64,000 nucleotides of DNA from Acinetobacter qingfengensis (GTDB lineage: Bacteria > Pseudomonadota > Gammaproteobacteria > Pseudomonadales > Moraxellaceae): contig NZ_VXKN01000003.1 in NCBI RefSeq assembly GCF_008693185.1, positions 124,001-188,000 of the forward strand, written 5' to 3'. Positions 48,311 to 58,577 of this stretch are shown piece by piece (the stretch's first letter is position 1; every line of letters starts with the position of its first letter). Position numbers and translations under genes: made by a program. The notes beneath the pieces were generated by a model. The model ran no database searches. It was not told where the DNA came from and saw only the letters and a program-made list of their open reading frames with translations.

Positions 48311-48943
48311 TTACTTCTGTACGCTGCCAAAGATTTTATCACCAGCATCGCCTAATCCCGGAATAATATATCCTTGATCATTAAGCTTCTCATCAATAGA
48401 CGCTGTATAGATCAGCACATCAGGATGAAGCTCTGCTACTTTTTGAATACCTTCAGGTGCAGCGACCAATACCATCACCCGAATATCCTTACAACCACTG
48501 GCCTTTAATACATCAATGGCTGCGACCAAGGAGCTTCCTGTAGCCAACATTGGGTCAATGATCATGGCAATACGGTTTGCAACATCAGGCACCAGTTTTT
48601 TATAGTATGTTCTTGCCTGTAAAGTTTCTTCATCTCGTTCTAATCCCAGTACTGACACTTTGGCACTTGGAATCAAATTTAAAACACCGTCAAGCATGCC
48701 AATTCCCGCCCTTAGAATCGGTACTACCGTAATTTTTTTACCGGCAATACGCTGTGCGTGCACTTTTCCAGCCCAGCCATCAATCACATGATCTTCAAGT
48801 TGCAAATCTTTAGTGGCTTCATAGGTCAATAACATGGTGACTTCCTGCGCCAATTCACGGAAATTTTTCGTACTGATGTCTGCGCGGCGTAATAAACCTA
48901 ATTTATGACGAATCAATGGATGGCGGATTTCTTGAATAGGCAC
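48311..48943 (-). CDS. upp: Uracil phosphoribosyltransferase
   Basis: This 210-residue PRTase has [13 protein letters not shown], the PRPP-binding [17 protein letters not shown], and the uracil-contact [15 protein letters not shown]. It makes UMP from uracil and PRPP in pyrimidine salvage. The start is a GTG at 48941-48943 after an AGGTG-type ribosome binding site. It is a single gene 3' of the quiA terminator. Confidence 0.96.
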   Translation of the reverse strand: MPIQEIRHPLIRHKLGLLRRADISTKNFRELAQEVTMLLTYEATKDLQLEDHVIDGWAGKVHAQRIAGKKITVVPILRAGIGMLDGVLNLIPSAKVSVLGLERDEETLQARTYYKKLVPDVANRIAMIIDPMLATGSSLVAAIDVLKASGCKDIRVMVLVAAPEGIQKVAELHPDVLIYTASIDEKLNDQGYIIPGLGDAGDKIFGSVQK

Positions 48944-49024
48944 TGCGGCTTCACCTGATATAAATGATTGGCGATAGTATAATTTTTTTTATGTCAACGA
49001 CCAACCTTCTTTATCAGTGTTTAT

Positions 49025-49056
49025 ATAAAAAAGCATCTCACGGATGAGATGCTTTT
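49025..49056 (-). terminator. Terminator of the pca-qui supraoperon
   Basis: On the minus strand AAAAGCATCTCA-TCCG-TGAGATGCTTTT forms a 12-base stem with a four-base loop and ends in a T run. It lies 20 bases after the quiA stop and closes the roughly 14-kb operon. Confidence 0.9.
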
Positions 49057-49075
49057 CAGATAAAAAAGTTTTGAA

Positions 49076-51508
49076 TTATTTTTGTAGTGCGTATGCCACC
49101 ACATAATCTCCATGATCTGTAGATTGTCGTGCGCCACCAGCTGAGATCACCACAAATTGTTTACCAGATTTAGGTGATACATAGCTGATTGGTGTTCCCT
49201 GACTTCCTACCGGTAAACGACCTTTCCATAATTCTCTACCTGTTGAACTATCAAAAGCTCGCAGGTAATAATCCTGTGTCGCTGCAAAAAATACCAGACC
49301 GCCCTGCGTTGCCATTGGACCACCAATTGTTGGCATACCAATCGGTGCATGAATTTTCATTTTAATACCAGATGGACCGGTGTCCTGTACTGTTCCTAGT
49401 GGAATTTGCCATGCAATCTGACGAGTTTTCATATCAATGGCTGTCATTGTTCCAAATGGCGGTTTTTGGCAAGGAATGCCTAATGCCGACATAAAGCGGT
49501 TTTTATTTACTTTATATGGCGTACCTTTCATTGGAACTGCACCCATTCCGGTATTTACAGATTCACCGCCATTGGCTTGAGCCTTAATATCCTCTGGTGT
49601 CTGTTTAATTAATTGAATCCATAAGCCCAAACGCATGTCATTAACGAATAGATAACGATGTGTTGGGTCAAATGCCATGGATCCCCAGTTCATTCCTCCC
49701 AAAGAACCCGGAAAACTCAAGGAAACATCTGTTCCCGGTGCAGTAAATAAACCCTCATAACGCATGGATTTAAAACTGATTCGGCACATGAGTTGGTCAA
49801 ATGGTGTTGCACCCCACATATCTGATTCAGTTAAAGTCTGATTTCCAATTTGTGGCATTTCTACAGAACGTGGTTGCGTTTTGGAATATTGCTCATCTGG
49901 AATATCTGCCGCTTTTACAGATTGTTCAATCACTTGTGTTAATGGTTTACCTGTAACACGATCCAAGACAAAAAATTGACCAGATTTAGTCCCAATTACG
50001 ACTGCCGGCCTAGTTGAACCATCTTTCATGGGAAAATCCACCAGACTTGGCTGCATAGGTAGGTCAAAGTCCCAAAGATCATTATGAACCGTTTGATATA
50101 CCCATTTTTCTTTGCCTGTGGTTGCATCTAATGCCAAAACAGATGAATTATATTTATGATCCAGTGGCTGACGATTACCTCCCCAGACATCAACAGATGA
50201 ACTTCCCATTGGAAGAAATACTGTATTCATTTTTGGATCATAAGACATGGCAGCCCATGAGTTAGCACTACTACGCTTATAAGTTTCACCCGGCTTTAAC
50301 TGGTAGTTTGGATCAGGATTGCGTGGATCAAATACCCAGCGCAATTGTCCATTAATCACATCATAGGCACGAATCACACCACCTGGCATATCTGCCTGAA
50401 AATTATCGGCAATTCGACTACCAATCACCAATACAGAACCAGCAACGGTTGGTGCAGAAGTAACCTCAAAACGCGGAGCCTGTGTACCTTCTCCTAAACC
50501 TTTCAGCAAATTGACTGTTCCATTTTCACCAAAATCTTCACATTTTTTGCCATTATCGGCATTAAATGCAATCAAACGGCCATCTGGCGTATTGGTATAG
50601 ACACGGCGTGGACAATTCACACTTGGCGTAATCGATGTCACTGGTGTTGAACCGCCGAATGTGGGTTGGATAACTGCTTTAGTCGTATCAACATAAGCAA
50701 CTCCACGACAACGTTCCCATGCATCTGCGTGTGAATTTACTTCGGCCTTCCACAATTCCTTACCTGTATCTACATCTAATGCAATAACATTATTATGTGG
50801 CGTACACAAAAAAACTTTATCACCTACTTGTAAAGGAGTTTGTTGGTCTTCTGCACCATTTCCTGAACCTGTAGTAAAGTCGCCAGTACGATAAGTCCAA
50901 GCCACTTTCAAATCTTTTACGTTATTCCGATTAATTTGATCAAGTGCAGCAAAACGACTACCGCCGGCATCATTACCATAATGTTCCCAATTCATCTGTT
51001 TGGTTGCTGCGGTAACTGGAAGCAATGGCAACTCTTGTCCATTAGCTTCAACTGTTGGATGCGGAATAAACATGCCATACAAGCCGCCAAGCATTGCCAA
51101 AACAGTTAGTCCAGCCACAGCATACGAAGCTACAGACCATCTAGGTGTCTGAAACTGATATTTACGAATTGATGGCAATGTAAATAAAATTGCAGCAAAC
51201 AAACCAGCTGGAAACATTAGACGTGAATGTAATGGCCAGAATTCCAAACCCACATCACACAATGCCCAAATGACCGTACTGATGAAGGCGAAAAGATAAA
51301 GCCAGACACCAAATATTTTTTTTCTAAAAATAAACAGGGATGAAAGTGTGATCAGTAATCCTGCAATCAAAAAATACCAAGATCCACCGAGGCTGACGAG
51401 TTTGACACCACCAACCAGAAAAAACAGACCAGTAATAAGGAGTGCCAATCCAAGAATAAAACACCAGATTTTAAATAAAGTGCCTGATCTGGTTTGTGAG
51501 TCAATCAT
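49076..51508 (-). CDS. quiA: PQQ-dependent quinate/shikimate dehydrogenase
   Basis: This 810-residue membrane-bound quinoprotein has five N-terminal TM helices (about 10-145), then an eight-bladed propeller PQQ domain. It contains NWEHYGNDAGGSRFAALDQINRNNV-type entry repeats (cited in part as GNDAGGSRFAAL), CRGVAY, the GTKSGQFFVLDR blade and a closing GKQFVVISAGG. It oxidises quinate to 3-dehydroquinate and shikimate to 3-dehydroshikimate on the periplasmic side, giving electrons to quinone. By sequence alone it could be a glucose dehydrogenase (Gcd). Its place at the end of quiB-quiC-quiX argues for QuiA, as in A. baylyi. A GGAG ribosome binding site precedes the ATG; a terminator-like hairpin lies between it and quiX. 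Confidence 0.92.
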   Translation of the reverse strand: MIDSQTRSGTLFKIWCFILGLALLITGLFFLVGGVKLVSLGGSWYFLIAGLLITLSSLFIFRKKIFGVWLYLFAFISTVIWALCDVGLEFWPLHSRLMFPAGLFAAILFTLPSIRKYQFQTPRWSVASYAVAGLTVLAMLGGLYGMFIPHPTVEANGQELPLLPVTAATKQMNWEHYGNDAGGSRFAALDQINRNNVKDLKVAWTYRTGDFTTGSGNGAEDQQTPLQVGDKVFLCTPHNNVIALDVDTGKELWKAEVNSHADAWERCRGVAYVDTTKAVIQPTFGGSTPVTSITPSVNCPRRVYTNTPDGRLIAFNADNGKKCEDFGENGTVNLLKGLGEGTQAPRFEVTSAPTVAGSVLVIGSRIADNFQADMPGGVIRAYDVINGQLRWVFDPRNPDPNYQLKPGETYKRSSANSWAAMSYDPKMNTVFLPMGSSSVDVWGGNRQPLDHKYNSSVLALDATTGKEKWVYQTVHNDLWDFDLPMQPSLVDFPMKDGSTRPAVVIGTKSGQFFVLDRVTGKPLTQVIEQSVKAADIPDEQYSKTQPRSVEMPQIGNQTLTESDMWGATPFDQLMCRISFKSMRYEGLFTAPGTDVSLSFPGSLGGMNWGSMAFDPTHRYLFVNDMRLGLWIQLIKQTPEDIKAQANGGESVNTGMGAVPMKGTPYKVNKNRFMSALGIPCQKPPFGTMTAIDMKTRQIAWQIPLGTVQDTGPSGIKMKIHAPIGMPTIGGPMATQGGLVFFAATQDYYLRAFDSSTGRELWKGRLPVGSQGTPISYVSPKSGKQFVVISAGGARQSTDHGDYVVAYALQK

Positions 51509-51602
51509 ACATTCAGCTCCACCTGCAATGTCAAAATGGGTAATTTAGAATGGCATTAAATTCCACTCAATATCAAGATTACCCAAAACGCATCATGTTA
51601 AT

Positions 51603-51642
51603 AAAAAATGAGTGGTGGCTCCGTAATAGACTAAGCAACCAC
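51603..51642 (-). terminator. Terminator-like hairpin between quiX and quiA
   Basis: On the minus strand GTGGTTGCT pairs with AGCCACCAC (eight of nine pairs, 13-base loop spanning the remaining bases), followed by CTCATTTTTTATT. It sits inside the supraoperon, 44 bases after quiX, and could attenuate or process the transcript before quiA. Confidence 0.55.
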
Positions 51643-51685
51643 AATTAAAATTCGTTTAAATTTGAGAAAATTTCTGCAATTTTAT

Positions 51686-52915
51686 TTAAAACTTTAATCC
51701 AACAGAAATGCCTGCGACCCATGCATTATCAATTGTTGACAGTCCATTTGGTTTATTGACATATTGCAAATTTGGTCGAATCATCAATGCAGGTGAATAC
51801 TGATAAACATAGTTTAATTCAACATCTGTTTCTGCATCACGATCCGTATTGCTTGCAACTTTGTCATTAAACTGATAACGCCCCATCCCAAAACCAATCT
51901 GATCATTGGGACGAGATGTAAACGGTGCTTTATACCAGAGTACAATTTGTTGTGTACTTGATACATTGCTTGTGGTGGAAGTATCATTGAAGACCAAATT
52001 GATCGCAGCATACAAACCACCCTTAGGGTTTGTATTATTTACGGTTAATTGTTGTTGCATATTCAACCAAACTGCACGCTTAGGATCTGTAGCATTGCTA
52101 TCATCAACATTGGCATAATCGTGGGTAGTATAAAAACCACCGAGTTTATATTCACCAGTCAATCCATTCATTCTTTGCGTTTTCCATGCCAATTCTACTG
52201 GAACTAATACGCCTTTTCCTGCACTGGTGTCCAGATTAAAATTGGCTTTTTTATCTGTACGCAAGTTCTCAGGATTATTTTCATAAACCCCTGCTGCAAT
52301 GCTCCATTCTGGCGAAAAGTGATATTTGGCATTCATCGCCCAACCACTTACCGGACCGTTATACCAAACATCACCCTGACTTTTACCAACCTGCCCTCCA
52401 CATAAAATCAGGCTCTGAAATTCACAATGAGAACCATTAAAGTCCTCTGACATCCCCATACGCCCAATTTTAATTTGCAAAGTATTGTCGATAAAACCAC
52501 TTTTAATCCAGGCTTGTGTTAAACGCCAAATATTTCCACGACCATAAATTTCTGTTGGGCTGCCATTCATACCAATATCTGAAGCCAGATTACGTCCATC
52601 ACGTTTGGTAATGGTCAATGCAGCAGTCGTATTTTTCCAGTCGGCAATTTTGGAAAGATCAAAGTTCACACCCAAGCCAAGCTGATTTGCATTTCGGGTT
52701 TGATGATTACTTTTACCACCATCGAGTATGGTTGCCGTCTGATTCATGATACTCAAATTAAATCTATAACCCAGATCTTCAAGCTGCTGACGTTTACCGT
52801 TCCAGTCACCCAGTAACCATTGCCGATCTTGTGACCAAGGCTCATTTGCCATAACTTCAGAGCTAAGCAGTAATGTACTGCCCAATATCGCCATTGTCAG
52901 TAATGTTTTCTTCAT
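51686..52915 (-). CDS. quiX: OprB-family porin of the quinate region
   Basis: This 409-residue outer-membrane protein has a signal peptide (1-23, ending VMA) and the OprB start WSQDRQWLLGDWNGKRQQLE. An alternating-strand barrel follows, ending VAGISVGLKF with a terminal Phe. OprB proteins admit carbohydrates; here it probably admits quinate or shikimate, as proposed for QuiX in A. baylyi. It is located between quiC and quiA, 64 bases after quiC. No further enzymatic role is expected. Confidence 0.88.
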   Translation of the reverse strand: MKKTLLTMAILGSTLLLSSEVMANEPWSQDRQWLLGDWNGKRQQLEDLGYRFNLSIMNQTATILDGGKSNHQTRNANQLGLGVNFDLSKIADWKNTTAALTITKRDGRNLASDIGMNGSPTEIYGRGNIWRLTQAWIKSGFIDNTLQIKIGRMGMSEDFNGSHCEFQSLILCGGQVGKSQGDVWYNGPVSGWAMNAKYHFSPEWSIAAGVYENNPENLRTDKKANFNLDTSAGKGVLVPVELAWKTQRMNGLTGEYKLGGFYTTHDYANVDDSNATDPKRAVWLNMQQQLTVNNTNPKGGLYAAINLVFNDTSTTSNVSSTQQIVLWYKAPFTSRPNDQIGFGMGRYQFNDKVASNTDRDAETDVELNYVYQYSPALMIRPNLQYVNKPNGLSTIDNAWVAGISVGLKF

Positions 52916-52979
52916 GTGGATTACCTTTTAAACTCATATACAAGGCATTCAACTGCCTATAATCTTTTTATTGCTTGCA

Positions 52980-54443
52980 TTAATGTAATTTTAAGGGTTG
53001 ACTCAATTCTGATGTTGCCCCCAGATAATCTGTGACTGTTGCCGTTAATGCTCCTTTTGCCACTGTTGCTCGCCACTGCACTAAGCCTTTCCCTTGTGCA
53101 TCAGTACTAACCTTGACTGTGCCCAGATACTTTTGTGCTTCATTTCCCTGACGTACATCATTTGCAAAAATTTCCACATGATAATTTTGTTGTGGCTGCC
53201 CTGAAATATGGATTTGCACAATACTACCTCGTAAACTTAATACAGGTGGACGAATATTTTGGTTAGGAATTGCATTGCAATCTCCCTGTCCTTCAGTACT
53301 ACAGGTTTTTTGCTGTTTTTCTAGAGGAATCTCTACACCACCACCTCGAGAACCAACAAATCCCACATGTTCCAATGCTGGAACAGCAAACACAATTGCG
53401 CCTAAGCGTTGATTCTCAACACAGGAACCTCCTGCTTCACAGCGTTTGATGTTTTTTGCATTATTCCAGATCTGATTTTTAGTCAACGTAATTCGTGCAT
53501 TGGCTTCTTTCTCTGAACGAATGGCAATCCCAATACGGTTATCATGGATTTTATTGCTGTCCAAAATATTGCCATCACCAGTCAGATTGAATCCGATGGA
53601 ATTTTTACTCAATTCGTTATAGGCAATATAATTCCGCTTGCCCCAGTTAATTTGTAATCCATCTGAATAATTTTCAAATTTATTGCCAATAATAGCATTG
53701 TCGTTACCCCATAAAATTTCGATTCCCTGTGAAGGCTCCGGATTTTCTTTAGTAGAAGTAAAATAGTTATTGGCCACAAGATTAAAAGCTGCACCACGAG
53801 TAAGTTCCAAGCCATCACCATTGTCAATAAATAGATTATCAATCACCTTGTTATTGTTGGTTGTGGTTGATGTTGGATTACCCTGTCCATCATCCCCCGT
53901 AATCATTACACCAGATCCACCATAATTATTGGATACCCGATTGTGTGTAATCAAGTTATTGCTAGAACGATTAATCAATACACCAATACAAAAATGATGA
54001 ATATCCAGACCACGAATGGTTACACCATTCACATCCTGTAAGATAAATCCCGGTAAACTTGTCGTTCGTACATTAGTACCATACTGTCCTGCAATTGCAC
54101 CAGGACAGGCTTTTGCACCTTCTCCCCGAATATAACCAGAACCATCAATACGAATAAACTCACCATTTTTTGCCCATTGCATGCCTTCAATTGTTACTGG
54201 AGCTTTAATGGCTGGTAATTGTGAGTTCAGTTTAATTACATAGGGTGCCTGACCAACAGCATGAATTTGAATGGTACTTTGCTGCTGTGGCTGACGGTTG
54301 GCCTGTTCAATTGCCCAGCGTAAAGATCCTTGTTGTTGATCATCCTGATAACGGTCGACAATATAAGTTTGTGCAAAAGCTGTCGCAAATCCGCCTACCA
54401 TCATTGCTGAACCTATTACGGTTTTAAAAAAAAATTTATTCAT
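52980..54443 (-). CDS. quiC: 3-dehydroshikimate dehydratase
   Basis: This 487-residue exported protein has a signal peptide (1-24, ending AFA) and a right-handed parallel beta-helix with many Asn-rich rungs such as NLITHNRVSNNYGG and GNKFENYSDGLQINWG. This is the unusual, non-TIM-barrel dehydratase described for Acinetobacter QuiC. It converts 3-dehydroshikimate to protocatechuate in the periplasm. It lies 30 bases after quiB and has an AAGGAAC ribosome binding site. C-terminal residues (about 390-487) form an added beta domain. Confidence 0.9.
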   Translation of the reverse strand: MNKFFFKTVIGSAMMVGGFATAFAQTYIVDRYQDDQQQGSLRWAIEQANRQPQQQSTIQIHAVGQAPYVIKLNSQLPAIKAPVTIEGMQWAKNGEFIRIDGSGYIRGEGAKACPGAIAGQYGTNVRTTSLPGFILQDVNGVTIRGLDIHHFCIGVLINRSSNNLITHNRVSNNYGGSGVMITGDDGQGNPTSTTTNNNKVIDNLFIDNGDGLELTRGAAFNLVANNYFTSTKENPEPSQGIEILWGNDNAIIGNKFENYSDGLQINWGKRNYIAYNELSKNSIGFNLTGDGNILDSNKIHDNRIGIAIRSEKEANARITLTKNQIWNNAKNIKRCEAGGSCVENQRLGAIVFAVPALEHVGFVGSRGGGVEIPLEKQQKTCSTEGQGDCNAIPNQNIRPPVLSLRGSIVQIHISGQPQQNYHVEIFANDVRQGNEAQKYLGTVKVSTDAQGKGLVQWRATVAKGALTATVTDYLGATSELSQPLKLH

Positions 54444-54473
54444 TAAAGTTCCTTCTTTAATACATATTTGTTT

Positions 54474-55322
54474 CTACGGAGTAGGTTGTAATGTATTTAA
54501 AATATCCTTGAGTTTACTGACTTCAATTTGTCCTGGTGCAGAGGCTTGTCCAAGCATACCAAAGCTTAGACTACCACCAATACTGGCTGTGGCAACGCGT
54601 GTAATTGTGCCAAGCTGCCCCATGGACATGGTCAATAATGGTTTGCTAGATTGCTGACTCACCACAAAAGTTGCATTCATCAATGTCAATACATCTGCCT
54701 TCGATTGCGGCATAACTGCAATCTTTAAAATGTCAGCACCTAGAGCATCTTGTTGTAACAAACGTTTGGTAATTTCCTGTTGATCAGGTGTTTTCTGAAA
54801 ATCATGGTTAGACATCACCACCAGAATGCCAGCCTGATGTGCATCATGTACCAATTGTTTGACGATGTTCTGATCACGGAACATTTCTACATCAATAATT
54901 TGTATAGACTTTTGCTTAATAAGTTGTTGATAAAGTTTTGCATAAGCTTGATCCGTACCTATAAATTTTCCACCTTCATGATGTGTACGAATGGTGGCAA
55001 TAATTGGTTTGGTTCTCAGGCGTTGATTAATTTGCTGGGTATATGCTAGTAATTTGCTTGAATCCTGATAAAAATCCAACAAATCCAGTCGAAGTTCAAT
55101 CAGGTCAATTGCATCTGTTTGTGCATATTGTTCCGCCTGATGCAAAGCATCTGCATAGCTTGGCCCAGTAATAGGAACAATTGTTTTGACTGGTAATTGA
55201 CCGATCTGCACATTTTTCACATGATAACTCGTAGGTAATTTGCTCTCAGCACTACTAATATTGCCGTATCCCAAAGCACTCATAACAACCAGACCATATA
55301 AAGCTATTTTTTTTGCGATCAT
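54474..55322 (-). CDS. quiB: Exported type I 3-dehydroquinate dehydratase
   Basis: This 282-residue class I dehydroquinase has the fold motifs DLIELRLDLL, RTHHEGGKF, the catalytic SNHDFQ (His), ILKIAVMPQ (Schiff-base Lys) and GSLSFGMLGQASAPGQ. It dehydrates 3-dehydroquinate to 3-dehydroshikimate. Unusually it starts with a signal peptide (MIAKKIALYGL to ISSAES), placing it in the periplasm with QuiA and QuiC and separating catabolism from the cytosolic shikimate pathway. It lies 60 bases after pcaG, joining the qui and pca halves in one operon. Confidence 0.92.
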   Translation of the reverse strand: MIAKKIALYGLVVMSALGYGNISSAESKLPTSYHVKNVQIGQLPVKTIVPITGPSYADALHQAEQYAQTDAIDLIELRLDLLDFYQDSSKLLAYTQQINQRLRTKPIIATIRTHHEGGKFIGTDQAYAKLYQQLIKQKSIQIIDVEMFRDQNIVKQLVHDAHQAGILVVMSNHDFQKTPDQQEITKRLLQQDALGADILKIAVMPQSKADVLTLMNATFVVSQQSSKPLLTMSMGQLGTITRVATASIGGSLSFGMLGQASAPGQIEVSKLKDILNTLQPTP

Positions 55323-55381
55323 CTTAAAGCTTTCCTTACCAAAGCTGCATTTATGGTCTAAATACAGCTTTAATCAATCAT

Positions 55382-55990
55382 TTAAATATCAAAGAAAACC
55401 GTTTCATTTTCGCCCTGAATCCGAACATCGAAACGATAAATAATTTCACCATCCCGTTCTTCACGTTTGGCAATTAGGGTCTGACGGCGTGGCGCCCATT
55501 CTATACTATTGAGAATAGGATCCTGAGCATTCGCTGTTTTTTCGTCTTCAAAATAAATACGGGTATTCAAACCAATATTGATACCACGTGCAAAAATCAC
55601 CAAGGCAATATGAGGTGCCTGCATGCTACCTTTACGCCCCGGTACTGCACCAGGCTTAATGGTATTAAAACTCCAGAATCCGCTGGTGAAATCTGCACCT
55701 GTACGTCCCCAGCCCTGAAAGTTGGGATTGGTTTGATCCGGATAAACTCCATTGGTATCTGCTTGCCATATTTCCAGTAGAACATCCCGTAAAGGCAAGC
55801 CAAGGCCATCAAATACCTGACCCTCCAGGCGAATACGTTCGCCTTGTGGATTATTCTTTAACAAATTATTGTCATAATTATATTCAAAGACTTCAATTTC
55901 CGCCTGTTGCGGTAACAAGCCAATATGAACATACGGTCCACCAGTTTGTGATGGGGTTTCATGTAATTCCTGAAAATTCCAGTTATTCAT
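55382..55990 (-). CDS. pcaG: Protocatechuate 3,4-dioxygenase alpha subunit
   Basis: This 202-residue intradiol dioxygenase alpha chain has QTGGPYVHIGLLP, GQVFDGLGLPLRDVLLEIWQAD and RKGSMQAPHIAL. It keeps the fold but lacks the full iron-ligand set, which is in PcaH. The heterodimer cleaves protocatechuate to 3-carboxy-cis,cis-muconate. A GGGAGG ribosome binding site and a 15-base gap after pcaH point to co-expression. Confidence 0.95.
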   Translation of the reverse strand: MNNWNFQELHETPSQTGGPYVHIGLLPQQAEIEVFEYNYDNNLLKNNPQGERIRLEGQVFDGLGLPLRDVLLEIWQADTNGVYPDQTNPNFQGWGRTGADFTSGFWSFNTIKPGAVPGRKGSMQAPHIALVIFARGINIGLNTRIYFEDEKTANAQDPILNSIEWAPRRQTLIAKREERDGEIIYRFDVRIQGENETVFFDI

Positions 55991-56005
55991 TGTTGCCTCC
56001 CTTCC

Positions 56006-56743
<738 letters not shown>

Positions 56744-56782
56744 TTAGACATTAAAAAATCCAATCTGGTGTATTACAACCCC

Positions 56783-57163
56783 TTAAATTCCCAGATCCTT
56801 AAAAACATCTTCTGCCAAATGAATGGCAGCATTGGCTGCTGGCAATCCGGCATATAAAGCACAATGCAAAAATAACTCTTTTAATTCATCCTTGGTTACG
56901 CCATTGTTAAAACAGGCCCGAATATGCATTCGTAGTTCATCTTCACGTCCCATAGCCAACAACATGGCGATGGTTACCAAACTGCGGGTATGGCGAGGTA
57001 GCCCGGGACGTGACCAAACCTCCCCCCATGCATAACGACTGATAAAATTTTGAAAATCCGAATTAAAATCGTTTAAGTTTTCAATGGAACGATTAACATG
57101 TGCCCCACCCAAAACCTCCTTACGAACTTTAATGCCCTGTTGATAACGTTCTTCATCATTCAT
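56783..57163 (-). CDS. pcaC: 4-carboxymuconolactone decarboxylase
   Basis: This 126-residue protein has the CMD/AhpD fold pattern GAAHVN-like GGAHVNRS, WSRPGLPRHTRSL and MHIRACFNNGVTKDELKEL. It decarboxylates 4-carboxymuconolactone to beta-ketoadipate enol-lactone. It is stand-alone, not fused to pcaD as in some bacteria. It lies 17 bases after pcaK. Confidence 0.95.
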   Translation of the reverse strand: MNDEERYQQGIKVRKEVLGGAHVNRSIENLNDFNSDFQNFISRYAWGEVWSRPGLPRHTRSLVTIAMLLAMGREDELRMHIRACFNNGVTKDELKELFLHCALYAGLPAANAAIHLAEDVFKDLGI

Positions 57164-57180
57164 GTGTCATCGTCCTATTG

Positions 57181-58533
57181 TTAGGTTGCATCTGTATGTG
57201 CAACCATAGATTTCAGAAATACTGCCACTGCGGCACATAAGGCAGGAATCAGCAACATGCTCAAAATCATGGTAAAAGACCAATGATTTCCAAGTAACAC
57301 CGCACCAATCCATGCACCAAATACTGCGCCAAAACGACCAATACCAGACATCCATGCCACACCAGTTGCACGACATTGTGTTGGATAAAATCTTGCGGAT
57401 AAAACAGGCATGGATGATTGTGCGCCATTAACAGCAATACCTGCACACAGAATAAAAATTGCCAGTAGAGTCGAATTACCGAGACTTTGCCCAACAATTA
57501 CGGCAAAAATACCTGCTGCAAAATAAAAACCTGCAATCACTTTATTGGGATTAAAGCGATCCATAGCCCAACCAACAAATAAGGCACTGAGTACACCACC
57601 AAACTGAAATAAACCACCAATAAATGCTGCACGTTCCATAGAGGCACCGGTTTCACGCATTAAAGTTGGCAACCAGCTAGTCAATAAGTAAATCATCACC
57701 AAACCCATAAAATAGGTGAACCACAGCAACAAAGTACCTTTGGCATAACGTGCTGAAAATATCAGGCCAAAAATATTTTTCTGATTCGCTTCTTTTTTTT
57801 CTTCAGGAACGTGGAACTCTGTTGCACCTTGTATGTCCTTAGCGGAAATACGGGTTAAAATACTTTTAACTTTATCTTGATCTTTACCTTTTACGATGAG
57901 GTAACGATAGGATTCAGGCAAAAATACAATCACACCTATAGCCAGAACCAATGGTGCCCAGCCTCCGACCAAAAATAAACTATGCCAGCCAAATGTCGGA
58001 ATTAACCAGCTACTGAGAAAGCCACCTGTGGCCATACCAAGGTTATAGCCACAAAACATACAGGTCACCAATAATGAACGCACACGATCAGGACAATATT
58101 CCGAAAATAATGTGGTGGCATTCGGCATTGCTGCACCCAAACCAATTCCAGTCAAAAACCGTAGCATCACCAATGTATCCAGATCATTGGCATAAGCCGA
58201 TGCCACAGTAAATCCGCCAAAAATTAGCATGGAAACAGTTAAAATAATTTTTCGGCCAAAACGATCTGCTGAAGGTCCTGATACCAATGCACCAATAATC
58301 ATGCCGCCCAAAGCCGCACTCATAACAGGGCCTAATTGTGAACGGTCGACACCCCAATCTTGTGCCAAAGCTGGTCCAATAAATGCCATGGCAGCAGTAT
58401 CAATACCATCTAGAAAAACAATTAAAAAACATATTCCTGCAATCATCCATTGATAGGCACTTAAAGGTGCATTATTGATCACTGCCTGTGCATCAATACT
58501 TTTATTAGGCAAAAAACTATCCTGAGCCGCCAT
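57181..58533 (-). CDS. pcaK: 4-hydroxybenzoate/protocatechuate transporter (MFS)
   Basis: This 450-residue protein of the aromatic acid:H+ symporter family has 12 helices. It carries the helix-1 motif LDGIDTAAMAF, the loop motif SGPSADRFGRKIIL, and LPESYRYLIVKGK. It should import protocatechuate or 4-hydroxybenzoate. Start: an AAGGAG ribosome binding site directly abuts an ATG at 58539, while the ATG two codons later at 58533 has a six-base spacer, so I place the start there. It lies 44 bases after pcaD. Confidence 0.93.
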   Translation of the reverse strand: MAAQDSFLPNKSIDAQAVINNAPLSAYQWMIAGICFLIVFLDGIDTAAMAFIGPALAQDWGVDRSQLGPVMSAALGGMIIGALVSGPSADRFGRKIILTVSMLIFGGFTVASAYANDLDTLVMLRFLTGIGLGAAMPNATTLFSEYCPDRVRSLLVTCMFCGYNLGMATGGFLSSWLIPTFGWHSLFLVGGWAPLVLAIGVIVFLPESYRYLIVKGKDQDKVKSILTRISAKDIQGATEFHVPEEKKEANQKNIFGLIFSARYAKGTLLLWFTYFMGLVMIYLLTSWLPTLMRETGASMERAAFIGGLFQFGGVLSALFVGWAMDRFNPNKVIAGFYFAAGIFAVIVGQSLGNSTLLAIFILCAGIAVNGAQSSMPVLSARFYPTQCRATGVAWMSGIGRFGAVFGAWIGAVLLGNHWSFTMILSMLLIPALCAAVAVFLKSMVAHTDAT

Positions 58534-58577
58534 TTTCATCTCCTTGAGGCAATATTAATTTAGATTGTTATGGCCGT

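Noticed and set aside
49076..51508. Reading the PQQ enzyme as glucose dehydrogenase (gcd)
   Set aside because: The domain layout is shared, but the gene lies at the end of quiB-quiC-quiX in one transcription unit, where quinate/shikimate dehydrogenase is expected.
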